Below the pieces are notes generated by a model, which saw nothing but the letters and a program-made list of their open reading frames with translations, did not search any database and was not told the DNA's origin. A DNA stretch of 55,982 nt. Source: Desulfuromonas sp. (lineage in GTDB: Bacteria > Desulfobacterota > Desulfuromonadia > Desulfuromonadales > Geopsychrobacteraceae). The DNA is taken from assembly GCA_002868865.1 (NCBI GenBank), contig PKUC01000080.1, positions 1-55,982 on the forward strand, given 5' to 3'. Shown in pieces: positions 41,895 through 51,660 of this stretch. Each line of letters starts with the position of its first letter. Position 1 is the stretch's first letter. Position numbers and translations under genes: made by a program.

Positions 41895-42412
41895 GAGCCC
41901 TGCTCCAGACTGAATACGCTTAAACTGACATCCAGACTCGAATGGTCTTCGAAACGGCGCTTGATACGCATCGACTTGACCTGAATCCCCTGCCGACCAA
42001 ACTCCAGGGCGTGTAAAAATCGGACCAACTGCTGCAACGATACCTTCTCCAGTTTCAACTCGACCTGCTGCTGGCGATACTCACCCTGCTGCACCGTGGG
42101 CTGGGGACGCATCGACGACAGCTGCTCCTTGACCCCCGCCTGCACCGTCACCTTTTCGACGCGAGCGAACAGCGGCCCGTCGGCATCGACCTGTCCCGCT
42201 CCGGTGGAGAGCTGTTGCTGCAGCGCGACAATCTGCTGACTGAGTTGTTGAACCTCTGTCAGGCCGCGCTGACGGCTGCTGATCTGGCGATCAAGCCGGT
42301 CCATGGCACCGCGGTAGGGCTCCCAGATCCCAATCCAGACCGCCACCAGTACGATAATAACCGCAACGACTGTGACCATCAGCCGTTCTCTCTGTGACCA
42401 GTTCTGTATCAT
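41891..42412 (-). CDS. gspM: Type II secretion system protein M (GspM)
   Basis: The 173-residue inner-membrane protein has a short cytoplasmic start (WSQRERLMVTV), one membrane helix (VVAVIIVLVAVWIGIW) and a periplasmic coiled coil with a ferredoxin-like domain (QQVELKLEKVSLQQLVRFLHAL). It pairs with GspL in the assembly platform. It overlaps gspL and gspN by four bases each. Confidence 0.88.
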   Translation of the reverse strand: MIQNWSQRERLMVTVVAVIIVLVAVWIGIWEPYRGAMDRLDRQISSRQRGLTEVQQLSQQIVALQQQLSTGAGQVDADGPLFARVEKVTVQAGVKEQLSSMRPQPTVQQGEYRQQQVELKLEKVSLQQLVRFLHALEFGRQGIQVKSMRIKRRFEDHSSLDVSLSVFSLEQGS

Positions 42413-43800
42413 TGTGCCACGCCCCCCGTCTGCGCCAGCTCGATCTCCAGCTGATAATCGACCCGACTGCCATCCGCGGACATGCGCGCCTCACCGATCT
42501 CAACCCCGGCAAACAGCGGTGATGTTTTCAACACCTGCGCCATTCGGTTGACCGACTCAAACGAATCGGTATACCCGTCCAGTTTCATCTGCTTGCCACT
42601 GTAAACCATCTCTCTGATGTCAGTGTTGATGTCGCCACCGATCAAAGTCGACAGCGCGTTGAGGGTTTCCAGTGCTTTGACCTGCCCGCCGATCCCCAGC
42701 AGACGGGCCTCCTGCTGCAGACCCTTGAGATGACTCTGCATCTGCAGCGGAGCATCAAAAACGGTCGTGACCCCAGGCACCGCCAGACGGAACAGGGTCG
42801 CCATCTGCGCTTTGAGTTGATCGGCCTGGTCGGAGCGGTTCTGCAACTCGAGATAGCCCCGCCCCCCTACCGCCAGAAGACAGAGCAGGACCAACGCCGC
42901 AACGATAAACAGCTTGCGCTTCAGCGATTCCAGTTGACCCTGTGGGGCATAGGCGCCGCTCCTGAAGTTGAACCGTTCGCTGCCCGTGCCGTTCTTCTCG
43001 CCCAACGCGAGGGCCACAGCCGGCAGGTATTCCGTGGCAACCGGCTCAGAAATACCTTTTAATTCAAAGGATTTTATCTGAAAAGGAGGCTCGTCGAACT
43101 CGGCCTGCAGATCGTCCGTCACACGGTTACCGCAGAACAGAAGCGAAATCGGGTCGCTCGCCGCAGCGGAACCAAGCAACTGCAGGATCTCTGTCTTGAT
43201 GACAGTGGCAGGATCGGCACCCAACATAGCGAGAGACGGCAGCAGTCTGAAATGCCGTACACGGCCGGACTGTCCCCAGACAATCAGGGTTTCTGCCTCA
43301 CCGCAATCGACAACCACAGCGTCTTCGGTGCAGAGAGAAAGCAGCGACTGGGGCCGAAAGTCGATGCGGCGCGGGTTCTGCTCCGGATCGGGGAAGTGAT
43401 CCAACAGCAAGTCAACCGCCTCACGTGGAACCGCGGCAGCGGGGACCGAATAGCCCTCCCCTTCGGCCTGCGGGGTCAACATGACGCAGCAATAATCCCG
43501 CAGTGAGATCGGCGTCTGCGCATCCATCTCTGCACTCAGCACCGCATTGAGTTTGCTGCGTTCACGGAACGGAAAATGGAGGCTGCGATAAAATCCGGCG
43601 CGAGCCGGCAGAGCCGTCACCAGATGATCACCCAGCGCCCGGGTTGGGCCGATTATTTCGCCGAGCACCTGCTGTGCCTCTTCAGCGGAGCTGTAATCCT
43701 GCTGATGCAGCTCCAGCCGCAGCATACTACCCTCATTGTTCAACAGGGCCACCCGCGCCGTCTGACCATCCAGGTCTATGCCGATGAATCGTTTCGCCAT
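42409..43800 (-). CDS. gspL: Type II secretion system protein L (GspL)
   Basis: The 463-residue protein has an actin-like cytoplasmic domain at the N-terminus (FIGIDLDGQTARVALL; later DAVVVDCGEAETLIVW), a membrane helix near residue 295 (LFIVAALVLLCLLAVGG) and a periplasmic ferredoxin-like domain ending in YQLEIELAQTG. It joins the ATPase GspE to the pseudopilus platform. Its start is six bases after the gspK stop. Confidence 0.88.
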   Translation of the reverse strand: MAKRFIGIDLDGQTARVALLNNEGSMLRLELHQQDYSSAEEAQQVLGEIIGPTRALGDHLVTALPARAGFYRSLHFPFRERSKLNAVLSAEMDAQTPISLRDYCCVMLTPQAEGEGYSVPAAAVPREAVDLLLDHFPDPEQNPRRIDFRPQSLLSLCTEDAVVVDCGEAETLIVWGQSGRVRHFRLLPSLAMLGADPATVIKTEILQLLGSAAASDPISLLFCGNRVTDDLQAEFDEPPFQIKSFELKGISEPVATEYLPAVALALGEKNGTGSERFNFRSGAYAPQGQLESLKRKLFIVAALVLLCLLAVGGRGYLELQNRSDQADQLKAQMATLFRLAVPGVTTVFDAPLQMQSHLKGLQQEARLLGIGGQVKALETLNALSTLIGGDINTDIREMVYSGKQMKLDGYTDSFESVNRMAQVLKTSPLFAGVEIGEARMSADGSRVDYQLEIELAQTGGVAQ

Positions 43801-43806
43801 AATCTG

Positions 43807-44748
43807 TTATTCCACCTTCAACGCCACAAGCTGATTGCCCTGCTTAAGCACGGTCGCCTCCGCCAGACGAATCCCCTGATTGACCTGACCTTCGGTACGG
43901 ATCCGATACACCGAGCCCTCAACCGAAGCGTCCAGCCAGGCACTGATCCAGCTGGGCTCGTAACCATCCACGTTTTCCAGGTCGGCCAGCTTTTCAAGCG
44001 ACTGGCTGTCGCGGTAGGTCACAATATTATCAATATCATCCCGATCGAGCACCAGAGCAACCAGGCCGGCCGCCGCAGACGCCTGCCAGGCATAGAGCAG
44101 CTCGGGCGGTGCGGTGTTGATATTCATCCGGTGGGCTCCGAACACGCGCACAAAAGGTCTGAGCCGATCGACCATCTCCTCATCGAAACCACGGATCATA
44201 TAGAGCTCTTCGACGGAATCAAGCGTCCCGGCTTTGCGCTCGTACGGGGGACGCTGTTGTTGATAGTAGCCATCGTCTGGTGAGCGATAGCCGTCGGCCG
44301 CGTTGGTCCACTCCACAAGCGCCGAGGCCAGCTCGTCGGCCTCGGCGGTGGAGATATCGAGCACCTCTTCACAGAGCGCGACAAAGCGATGATAACCGGG
44401 CAGAGGGTTGCCACGTGCGTCGGCAACGCCATTAAGGTTGAAGCGTCCGGTCAGATCTTCGATTTCGATCGACACCGTCCCCATACCGGCCGGGTAGTTC
44501 ACCACCCCTTGCCCCCAGAGTTCTTCAGGGTGATCATAGTTGTTGCGATCCTCCCGCAGGATGATCCGCCCCGCCTCCACGCCGCCCCGTGCCAAATAGT
44601 AGGCCGCGGTCCGGTCGCGAAAGGTTTCGGTCAAACGCAAATCCACCAGTGTGGAGAAGGCAAACTCGCTGAGCAGTGAGGTCAGCAGCGCAATAACCAC
44701 CAGAACCAGCAAAAGCGCCATACCACTTTCCTGTCCCAGGTGTCGCAT
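43807..44748 (-). CDS. gspK: Type II secretion minor pseudopilin GspK
   Basis: The 313-residue minor pseudopilin has the prepilin-like N-terminus SGMALLLVLVVIALLTSLLSEF and, as usual for GspK, lacks Glu at position +5. A large C-terminal globular domain contains EDLTGRFNLNGVADARGNPL and RMNINTAPPELLYAW, the two most conserved parts. With GspI and GspJ it caps the pseudopilus tip. It is one base from gspJ. Confidence 0.92.
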   Translation of the reverse strand: MRHLGQESGMALLLVLVVIALLTSLLSEFAFSTLVDLRLTETFRDRTAAYYLARGGVEAGRIILREDRNNYDHPEELWGQGVVNYPAGMGTVSIEIEDLTGRFNLNGVADARGNPLPGYHRFVALCEEVLDISTAEADELASALVEWTNAADGYRSPDDGYYQQQRPPYERKAGTLDSVEELYMIRGFDEEMVDRLRPFVRVFGAHRMNINTAPPELLYAWQASAAAGLVALVLDRDDIDNIVTYRDSQSLEKLADLENVDGYEPSWISAWLDASVEGSVYRIRTEGQVNQGIRLAEATVLKQGNQLVALKVE

Positions 44749-44749
44749 C

Positions 44750-45346
44750 CTACCTCCCCGCCAATTCGATGGTCGTCATAAAACTGAGCGTCTGCTCCTC
44801 CTGCTCGACCTCAACCACCAGTTCGATCATTTTCGGCAGTGCCCGTGACAATGCACTGTCCCACTCGCTCTGCCAGATACTGCCGTCAAAATAGCGCAGA
44901 GCGAAGGTCTTCATCCCGCGGATCAGTTCCTGGGCCTGCCCCGGCTCGGTATTGAGCAACGGCCACTCGCTGCGATAGAGCCGGACTTCACCTTCGATGC
45001 GGAGCTGCTCATAACGGACCAGCGAGACCCCCCCGGAGCGGCCGCCGAACAGTGGTGTCGACAGGGTGGTTGAAAATTCCAGGTACGGCAGACCATCCCG
45101 GTTGGTGCCGCCAAGTAGGCGGGTCTGGGCGCTGCCACTGTTGTAGTATCCGCTGCGCAGCTCACTGGCGAGTCGGTCATAAAGCACCCGGGCCTGATGA
45201 TACTGTTCCCCTTCGGCCTCAAGCCGGTCGCGGGCACCGCTCACCGAGGTGAAGACCCCGTAGATTGTCGTCAGCAGGATAGCGCCGATACTGATCGCCA
45301 CCAGCACTTCGACCAGTGTCAGACCCTTCTGTTGCGACCTAAACAT
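44750..45346 (-). CDS. gspJ: Type II secretion minor pseudopilin GspJ
   Basis: The 198-residue prepilin is processed at KG|LTLVEVLVAISIGAILLTTI, with Glu at +5. The middle part (LASELRSGYYNSGSAQTRLL) and the later TFALRYFDGSIWQSEWDS are typical of GspJ. It shares one base with the gspI stop and forms the tip complex with GspI and GspK. Confidence 0.92.
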   Translation of the reverse strand: MFRSQQKGLTLVEVLVAISIGAILLTTIYGVFTSVSGARDRLEAEGEQYHQARVLYDRLASELRSGYYNSGSAQTRLLGGTNRDGLPYLEFSTTLSTPLFGGRSGGVSLVRYEQLRIEGEVRLYRSEWPLLNTEPGQAQELIRGMKTFALRYFDGSIWQSEWDSALSRALPKMIELVVEVEQEEQTLSFMTTIELAGR

Positions 45347-45729
45347 CAGTTCTGCAAAAACGAAACGAGACTGACCTGCTCGTTACGCTCCTTATCACCC
45401 CACACAACTGAGACCGTCACCTGTTTGACCTGCGGAATGATGGTGTCCTCATAACTGACTGCCCAGCGATACTCCTGAAACGGTTCGTCGAAAACCTCGC
45501 TCTGTTGCTGCCAGTTGCTGCTGCGTCCGGTGGCCAGAACGTTCTCCTGGCTCATGATCTGCTGCGCCAGCAGGGTCGCCTGGGTTTCACGTTGCAACCG
45601 TTCCTGAACGACGATGGAACGATTAGACAGCGACAGCAGAGCGATCAGCGCAATCGCCACCAACGCCAGAGCGATCATCACTTCGAGCAGGGTAAAGCCC
45701 TGCTGACTAGATCTCTTTGCGGCCGTCAT
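45346..45729 (-). CDS. gspI: Type II secretion minor pseudopilin GspI
   Basis: The 127-residue prepilin has the processing site QG|FTLLEVMIALALVAIALIAL with Glu at +5, followed by the family's QRETQATLLAQQIMSQENV helix. It nucleates the tip with GspJ and GspK. It overlaps the gspH end by 23 bases. Confidence 0.92.
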   Translation of the reverse strand: MTAAKRSSQQGFTLLEVMIALALVAIALIALLSLSNRSIVVQERLQRETQATLLAQQIMSQENVLATGRSSNWQQQSEVFDEPFQEYRWAVSYEDTIIPQVKQVTVSVVWGDKERNEQVSLVSFLQN

Positions 45730-46222
45730 AAATTCTGGTCGAGCCGGTCATCGGCACAAAACTCAAGGTCTTGATCTGCTGCTGTCCATTCTCCAGTTGA
45801 ATCCAGGCCTCCTCCATCCAGCCCTGCGGGTAGACCCGTATCGTCACCTCGCCGCTGGTAAAACGTCCTTTGCCGACGACCTGAACCTGATCCAGCAGAA
45901 GTGGCTTTAGCGGCAGAGCCTCCTTCAACAGCAGTTTCTCCGTCTGATCACCGGAACGTTGCAGGCGAAAGGTGCTGATCGTTTCTTCGTCCAGATCAAA
46001 GGTCAGCAGATGGATATCGCGGGTCAGGGCCGCCTCGTTGTAGAGCAGTTTGACAGTTCCGGCCAGCTTTCGCATTGCTGTCCGCTCCCCGCCGTCACCC
46101 TGTCCTGCAAGGAGCGGAATCCCCAGACCGGCAAAGATCGCCAGCAGGGTAATCACCACAATCAGTTCGATCAGGGTAAAACCGCGCTGCTCAGTCGATG
46201 TTCCAGCTTTCAATATCGGCAT
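45707..46222 (-). CDS. gspH: Type II secretion minor pseudopilin GspH
   Basis: The 171-residue prepilin has the site RG|FTLIELIVVITLLAIFAGLG with Glu at +5 and then a soluble domain with TFDLDEETISTFRL. The start at 46222 (MPILKAG) is chosen to place the prepilin leader normally; a long in-frame extension over gspG is a shadow. The start overlaps the gspG 3' end by 32 bases. Confidence 0.9.
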   Translation of the reverse strand: MPILKAGTSTEQRGFTLIELIVVITLLAIFAGLGIPLLAGQGDGGERTAMRKLAGTVKLLYNEAALTRDIHLLTFDLDEETISTFRLQRSGDQTEKLLLKEALPLKPLLLDQVQVVGKGRFTSGEVTIRVYPQGWMEEAWIQLENGQQQIKTLSFVPMTGSTRIYDGRKEI

Positions 46223-46631
46223 CTTCGCCTTCACCGCCCGATTCACCATCGGGGCCGTACGAGACCAGATCGAAATCTCCATGAGCACCCGGCGACAGAT
46301 AGAGATATGCATTATCCCAGGGATCGGTGGGAACCTTCTTGATATAACCACCGGAACGATACTTGTTGGGAATCCGCCCGATACTCGGTTTGCTGACCAG
46401 CGCCTGAAGGCCCTGCTCGGAGGATGGGTAGAAGCCGTTATCCAGCTTGAACAGTCCCAGCGCTTCTTCCAGACTCTTGATCTGCACGGCAGCCTTGGTG
46501 CGACGCGCCTCCTCGGGGCGATCCAGCAGGCGGGGCACCACAATACCGGCCAGAATCCCCAGGATGACCACCACCACCATAATTTCGATCAGGGTAAACC
46601 CCCGCGTGTCTGCACATCTGTTTCTCAACAT
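46191..46631 (-). CDS. gspG: Type II secretion major pseudopilin GspG
   Basis: The 146-residue major pseudopilin has the leader MLRNRCADTRG and the mature start FTLIEIMVVVVILGILAGIV, with Glu at +5. The C-terminal domain contains LDNGFYPSSEQGLQAL, YIKKVPTDPWDNAYLYLSPG and the DLVSYGPDGESGGEGEDADI loop, the calcium-binding region. ATG 46631 has AAGGAG at correct spacing. This subunit builds the pseudopilus shaft. Confidence 0.95.
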   Translation of the reverse strand: MLRNRCADTRGFTLIEIMVVVVILGILAGIVVPRLLDRPEEARRTKAAVQIKSLEEALGLFKLDNGFYPSSEQGLQALVSKPSIGRIPNKYRSGGYIKKVPTDPWDNAYLYLSPGAHGDFDLVSYGPDGESGGEGEDADIESWNID

Positions 46632-46664
46632 CCGTTCTCCTTGACTGGTCGGCACCGCCGACGT

Positions 46665-47873
46665 TTATCCCATCCCCTGACTGGCCTGAAAAATCGGCAG
46701 GAGGATGGCCAAGACTATAAAGCCAACGACGGCGCCCATCACCAGAATCATCAGCGGTTCCAACAGCGACATCAACCCGTTGAGACGAGTTTCTACCTGA
46801 TATTCGTAGTTATCGGCGACTTTGAACAGCATCTGTTCCAGCTCGCCGCTCTTTTCACCTACAGCAATCATCTGCGGCAGCATGGCTGGAAACAGGTTGC
46901 CCTTACGGATCGGCTCAGCGAGACCTGCACCCTCGCGTACGGCACGGCTGACATCCTGCAACAGCGACTGCAACCGCTGATTGCCGAGCAACCCGGACAC
47001 GATATCGAGCGCAACCAGAACCGACACACCGCTGTGCAGCAAGGTCGCCATGGTCCGCGCAAACCGCGCTGTCGCGCTCTGGAGTAACAGCGGGCCAAAC
47101 AGGGGCAGACTGAACTTCTGCTGGTCAAACCAAAGCCGCCAGTGCTCCTTCTTCAGCTGTCTGCGAGCGAACCAGTAAATGACAATCGCGATACCGACCA
47201 TCAGCCACCAGAACGACGCAAGAAACCCGCTGACATTCATCAGCCACAAAGTCGGCAGAGGCAGCGCCTGATCGAGATCTTCCAGCATGCGGGTGACCTT
47301 AGGGACGACGAAGACCATCAGAAATCCCAGCACTCCGCTGCCGACGAGAAGCATCAGCACCGGATAGCTCAAAGCGGCCTTCAGTCGCGCATTCAAGCGC
47401 GCCTGCTCTTCAAGAAATTCCGCCAACTGCTGGAGAACCTTATCCAGCGTTCCGCTGGCCTCTCCGACCTGGACCATATTGACGTAAATCTCAGGAAAGA
47501 TTCGCCCATCTCCCTGCAGAGCGCGGGACAGCGTGGTTCCCTGCAGGACCTCGTCCCTCACCCTGGCCAGCGCGCGCGCCAGAGCAGGAGGATCCTGCTG
47601 ATCGGCCACCGTCGCGAGAGCTTCGTCGATGGTCATGCCGGCGGCCAGCATGGTCGCTAACTGCCGTGTCGCCACCGCCAACTGCAGAGTCTGCACCCGC
47701 TTCGACCAGCGCACCGACTTACCGGCGGTCTCCGCCCCCACTTCGCTCAGCTGTTCGGGAAACAGGTTCTGCTGTCGCAGCTGGCGATTCGCCGCCTGCC
47801 GTCCCGACGCCTCGACAACCCCCTTGACCCGTTTCCCCCGGGCATCGAGAGCGCTGTATTCAAAAAGCGCCAA
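46665..47873 (-). CDS. gspF: Type II secretion inner-membrane platform protein GspF
   Basis: The 402-residue polytopic protein has two GspF repeats. The first starts near LQLAVATRQLATMLAAGMTI and the second near ARFARTMATLLHSGVSVLVA; three membrane helices lie at about 170-190, 220-240 and 375-397. The N-terminus ALFEYSALDARGKRVKGVVE is typical. It lies one base from gspE and forms the central platform protein. Confidence 0.95.
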   Translation of the reverse strand: MALFEYSALDARGKRVKGVVEASGRQAANRQLRQQNLFPEQLSEVGAETAGKSVRWSKRVQTLQLAVATRQLATMLAAGMTIDEALATVADQQDPPALARALARVRDEVLQGTTLSRALQGDGRIFPEIYVNMVQVGEASGTLDKVLQQLAEFLEEQARLNARLKAALSYPVLMLLVGSGVLGFLMVFVVPKVTRMLEDLDQALPLPTLWLMNVSGFLASFWWLMVGIAIVIYWFARRQLKKEHWRLWFDQQKFSLPLFGPLLLQSATARFARTMATLLHSGVSVLVALDIVSGLLGNQRLQSLLQDVSRAVREGAGLAEPIRKGNLFPAMLPQMIAVGEKSGELEQMLFKVADNYEYQVETRLNGLMSLLEPLMILVMGAVVGFIVLAILLPIFQASQGMG

Positions 47874-47874
47874 C

Positions 47875-49569
47875 TCAGCCCTCCTCCTGGGTCACGCGCA
47901 GCACCTCTTCAACCGTCGTCTCACCGGCCAACACCTTGCGCAGGCCGGCTTGCCGCAAGGTCTGCATCCCCGACGACAGCGCCGTCTGACGGATCGTCGC
48001 CGCGTCGGCATTGGCCGTCACCAGCTGACGGAGTGCATCATCGACTTCGAGCAGCTCGTAGATACCGGACCTGCCGAGATACCCGACCTGCTGGCACTGC
48101 TCGCACCCCGACCCGCGGTAGAAAATCTGCCCGGTATTCAGCGGTGCCTCACCAGCCAGCTCACGCAGCAGGGCCGGATCGGGGGTGTAAGCTTCGCGAC
48201 AGTGGGGGCAGACGGTGCGCACCAGGCGCTGTGCCAGAACCCCAACCAGCGCAGAAGAGGCCAGAAACGGCTCAACACCCATCTCCACCAGGCGCGCCAG
48301 TGCACCAGAGGCGTCATTGGTGTGCAGGGTGGAGAAGACCAGGTGTCCGGTCAGCGCAGCCTGAACTGATATTTTCGCGGTTTCACTGTCGCGGATCTCC
48401 CCCACCATGATGATGTCCGGGTCCTGACGCAGGATCGACCTCAACCCCTGGGCGAAGGTCAGGTCGATCTTGGTATTGACTTGGATCTGTCCCACGCCAG
48501 GCAATTGATACTCTATCGGATCCTCGACGGTGATGATGTTTTTTTCTTTAGAGTTGATCCGCGACAACGCCGAATAGAGGGTGCTGGTTTTCCCCGCACC
48601 GGTCGGCCCGGTCACAAGAAAAATGCCGTGGCTCTTGCGGATCATGGCTTCAACCCGGGGGAGAATCTGCGCATCGATACCGATACTCTCCAGTGAATTT
48701 GGGCCGCCGCTTTTGTCCAACAGCCGCAGCACAAGACGTTCGCCGAAAGCGGTAGGCAACGTCGACACACGGATATCGACCTCTTTACCGGCGATACGCA
48801 GACCGATCCGGCCATCCTGTGGCAGTCGTTTTTCGGCGATATCGAGATTGGCCATAATCTTCAGCCGCGAAGTGATGCTGGCCTGCGCCCGGTGCGGCGG
48901 ACGCAGCACCTCGTAGAGGATGCCGTCCACCCGATAGCGGATTACCAGATCATGCTCAAACGGCTCGATATGGATATCGCTGGCCCGTTCCTTGTACGCC
49001 TGGGTCAGCATGCTGTTAACAAAGCGGATGATCGGCGCCTCATCGCTGGCATCGATCAGGTCGATCGGTTCAAGGCTTTCACTGAAATCCAGCTCCGCGT
49101 TCTGATCAATATCCTCGATCACATCCTGAGCTTCCCCCGCCAGCGCTTCGTACCCCTGGTGGATAATCTGCAGCAGTACCCGCGGAGTCACCACGCAGAC
49201 TTCAACACAACAGCCGCTGAGGATGGCGATATCGTTTTTGATCTGTGCTCGGTAGGGATCGACAACGGCCAGCCTGACGACCTGATCCGACCGCTCCAAC
49301 GGTATCAATCCGGCCTCTTTGGCGTAGCCGATCGGCAGCCGGTTGAGTAGCTCGGTGGCGGAACTGTGAACGACCGGGTCGGCCAGAAACTCGAGTCCGC
49401 TCTGCTCAGCGAGCGCCGTCGCCAACTGTTCCTCGGTGATATCACCCAGGGACAGCAGCTGCGCACCGATCCGTGTTCCCTGCGGCTGGTTCTGTGCGGC
49501 CAGGTCGATCACCTCGTATGCCAAACCGGTCAGGCGGTGCAGGATATCTCCGAGACGTTGCCACGCCAT
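47875..49569 (-). CDS. gspE: Type II secretion ATPase GspE
   Basis: The 564-residue cytoplasmic hexameric ATPase powers pseudopilus assembly. The N-terminal GspE/MshE domain (GAQLLSLGDITEEQLATALA) is followed by Walker A TGPTGAGKTSTLY, Asp box IITVEDPIEYQLPGVGQIQV, Walker B MVGEIRDSETA, His box GHLVFSTLHTNDA and the zinc-binding tetra-Cys element (CPHC and CEQC). It precedes gspF and follows gspD by five bases. Confidence 0.95.
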   Translation of the reverse strand: MAWQRLGDILHRLTGLAYEVIDLAAQNQPQGTRIGAQLLSLGDITEEQLATALAEQSGLEFLADPVVHSSATELLNRLPIGYAKEAGLIPLERSDQVVRLAVVDPYRAQIKNDIAILSGCCVEVCVVTPRVLLQIIHQGYEALAGEAQDVIEDIDQNAELDFSESLEPIDLIDASDEAPIIRFVNSMLTQAYKERASDIHIEPFEHDLVIRYRVDGILYEVLRPPHRAQASITSRLKIMANLDIAEKRLPQDGRIGLRIAGKEVDIRVSTLPTAFGERLVLRLLDKSGGPNSLESIGIDAQILPRVEAMIRKSHGIFLVTGPTGAGKTSTLYSALSRINSKEKNIITVEDPIEYQLPGVGQIQVNTKIDLTFAQGLRSILRQDPDIIMVGEIRDSETAKISVQAALTGHLVFSTLHTNDASGALARLVEMGVEPFLASSALVGVLAQRLVRTVCPHCREAYTPDPALLRELAGEAPLNTGQIFYRGSGCEQCQQVGYLGRSGIYELLEVDDALRQLVTANADAATIRQTALSSGMQTLRQAGLRKVLAGETTVEEVLRVTQEEG

Positions 49570-49574
49570 ATCGA

Positions 49575-51653
49575 TCAGTCCTCTGTTTCGGGGGGAGGCT
49601 CAGTCTGAAACGCTTCAGGGACAACAGCATTCGCTGCGGGACCAAACACCTCATGGCTGCCGCCGGTCTCTTTATAATGCTGCAGATTGCGGCGATTCTG
49701 GCGGGTCACCTCAGCCAGATCCTCGCTGTTGCGGATGATCGTGGGAGTGATAAAAACCATCAGACTGGTCTTGGTCTCAGTCTGCTTGGTATTTCGAAAC
49801 AGAAATCCAAGCAGTGGCAGGTCACCGAGGAGCGGAATCTTGCTGACCCGTTCCTGGCGATTAACCTTAAACAGACCCCCCAGTACAACCGTGTGACCAT
49901 CCTCAGCGAGCACGGTGTTGCGTACCAGGCGCTTTTCGATACTCGGGCCCACCTCATTCGGGTCGCCCACATTGTCATTGGCCAGGGCGATGTCGCTGAT
50001 CTCCTGATACACCTTGAGGCGCACCAGATCACCCTCTGTCACCTGAGGGGTAAACCTGAGGGTGAGCGCCACATCCTGCCGTTCGATAGAGTTAACAGCA
50101 TTGCCGGCATTATCGGCACCGCGAGACGTAATAATCGGCACATTCGAGCCGACGACGATCTCGGCCTCTTCATTGTCGGAGGTCAGCAGGCGTGGCGCCG
50201 ACAGGACGTTGACATCCGTATCGGTCTCAGAGAGGTTGATCAATGCCGACAGCGCCGGCACCGTGATCTGATTGCCGTTGGTATCGGTAGTGGTAATAGG
50301 GTTAAACATTCCACCAAGCACCAAACCGTTCACAGCTCGAGACAGCAGACCAGGCGTGTTGCTGTCGCTGTCTGCAGCGGCCAGATCGGTCAGTCCCACA
50401 GATCCGGTGTTGAGGTTGCTGGTGCCAAAGGTGACGCTATCCGAACCGGTATCCGCTGCACCCTGCAGCGAAACGCCAAGGTCGAGCAGCGCGTCCATCC
50501 CCAGTTCGAGGATCAGGGTCTCGACATACACCTGATTGCGCTTGATATCGAGTTTGGCGATGATGTTCTTGATCGTTTCGTAATCCTTGGGCGTAGCATT
50601 GACAACCAGCGCGTTGGTCGGTTTGTCAGCAGTGATCGTCACCGTCCCGATCGTCTCTTCCTGTGTACCGGGTTTTGTTACCTTTTTCGACGCCGTTTTC
50701 TGTCCCGATTTGATACCGGTCAAGATCTGATTCAACGTATCGGCAAGAATTTCGGCTTCTGCGTTTTCCAGATAATAGACATGGATTCCGGCATGAACCT
50801 GATCAGCACGCAGATCGATACGGGCGACAAACGCTTTAACCCGCTCGATAAAGTCACCGTCCCCGACGACAATCAGGCGGTTGGTACGCGCGTAGGGGAT
50901 AATCTGTCCCTCAAGGCTCTGCCCTGCACTGCTCTGCTGCTTTCCCTTTACGGTGCGGCGGGTCGTACCGGTGCTCTGGCCGTTTATCAGAATCTTACTG
51001 GCAACATCTGCGGTCTCTTCCGCTTCAGCGAATTCGAGGTTGAGAATCTCGATCTCATCCGTTTCTGATCCAGCAACATCCAGCTCCTGTACAATCTGAA
51101 ACAGACGTTCGGTGTTGGCGGCACTGTCGGACACAATCAGGGTATTTGTGGGCTCATAGGCAACGATGTGGCTCGACTTGGGAACCAGGGGACGCAAAAC
51201 GGTATTGGCAAGGTCCGACGCGCTGACGTTTTCGAGGGGAATCAAACGGGTGATGTACTGTTCGCCGAAGTCACCCTGCGTTTCAATCGGCAGGTTCTCT
51301 TCTTTCGCACCACGGGTGGGCACGATCTTATTGACGGCACCGGATGGAACCACCGTATAGCCCTTGATATTCAACACGGTCCGAAACAGGTTGTAGGCAT
51401 CCTCAGTACTCATGGGGTTGGGTGAGATAATCGTCACCTCGCCCTTGACCTGTTCGTCATAAACAAAGTTGATCCCTGTCATCTCGCTGATAGTTTTGAT
51501 CAGGTCGATCAGCTCAACACTCTGAAAATCGAGGGTAATCCCTGTTTCATCTGCGGATCTGTTCTGTTGACCCTCCACCGCCGATGCCGATGTTGTGATG
51601 GCAACAAGAGCAGCCAGTAACATGAGAACACGGGTGATATAATTGCGCACCAT
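49575..51653 (-). CDS. gspD: Type II secretion outer-membrane secretin GspD
   Basis: The 692-residue secretin starts with a signal peptide (ITRVLMLLAALVAITTSASA). N0 begins at ITLDFQSVELIDLIKTISEM, followed by N1-N3 (for example NTLIVSDSAANTERLFQIVQ), and the C-terminal secretin domain with VPIITSRG and VVLGGLFK. It has no lipobox. ATG 51653 is chosen because AGGAGT lies just upstream; an earlier in-frame start adds nine residues. The C-terminal end (VVPEAFQTEPPPETED) lacks a clear pilotin-binding S-domain. Confidence 0.95.
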   Translation of the reverse strand: MVRNYITRVLMLLAALVAITTSASAVEGQQNRSADETGITLDFQSVELIDLIKTISEMTGINFVYDEQVKGEVTIISPNPMSTEDAYNLFRTVLNIKGYTVVPSGAVNKIVPTRGAKEENLPIETQGDFGEQYITRLIPLENVSASDLANTVLRPLVPKSSHIVAYEPTNTLIVSDSAANTERLFQIVQELDVAGSETDEIEILNLEFAEAEETADVASKILINGQSTGTTRRTVKGKQQSSAGQSLEGQIIPYARTNRLIVVGDGDFIERVKAFVARIDLRADQVHAGIHVYYLENAEAEILADTLNQILTGIKSGQKTASKKVTKPGTQEETIGTVTITADKPTNALVVNATPKDYETIKNIIAKLDIKRNQVYVETLILELGMDALLDLGVSLQGAADTGSDSVTFGTSNLNTGSVGLTDLAAADSDSNTPGLLSRAVNGLVLGGMFNPITTTDTNGNQITVPALSALINLSETDTDVNVLSAPRLLTSDNEEAEIVVGSNVPIITSRGADNAGNAVNSIERQDVALTLRFTPQVTEGDLVRLKVYQEISDIALANDNVGDPNEVGPSIEKRLVRNTVLAEDGHTVVLGGLFKVNRQERVSKIPLLGDLPLLGFLFRNTKQTETKTSLMVFITPTIIRNSEDLAEVTRQNRRNLQHYKETGGSHEVFGPAANAVVPEAFQTEPPPETED

Positions 51654-51660
51654 CAGACTC

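Noticed and set aside
49473-51068. 531-codon plus-strand frame across gspD and gspE ends
   Set aside because: It runs antisense to a secretin and an ATPase with clear motifs and has no recognisable domains.
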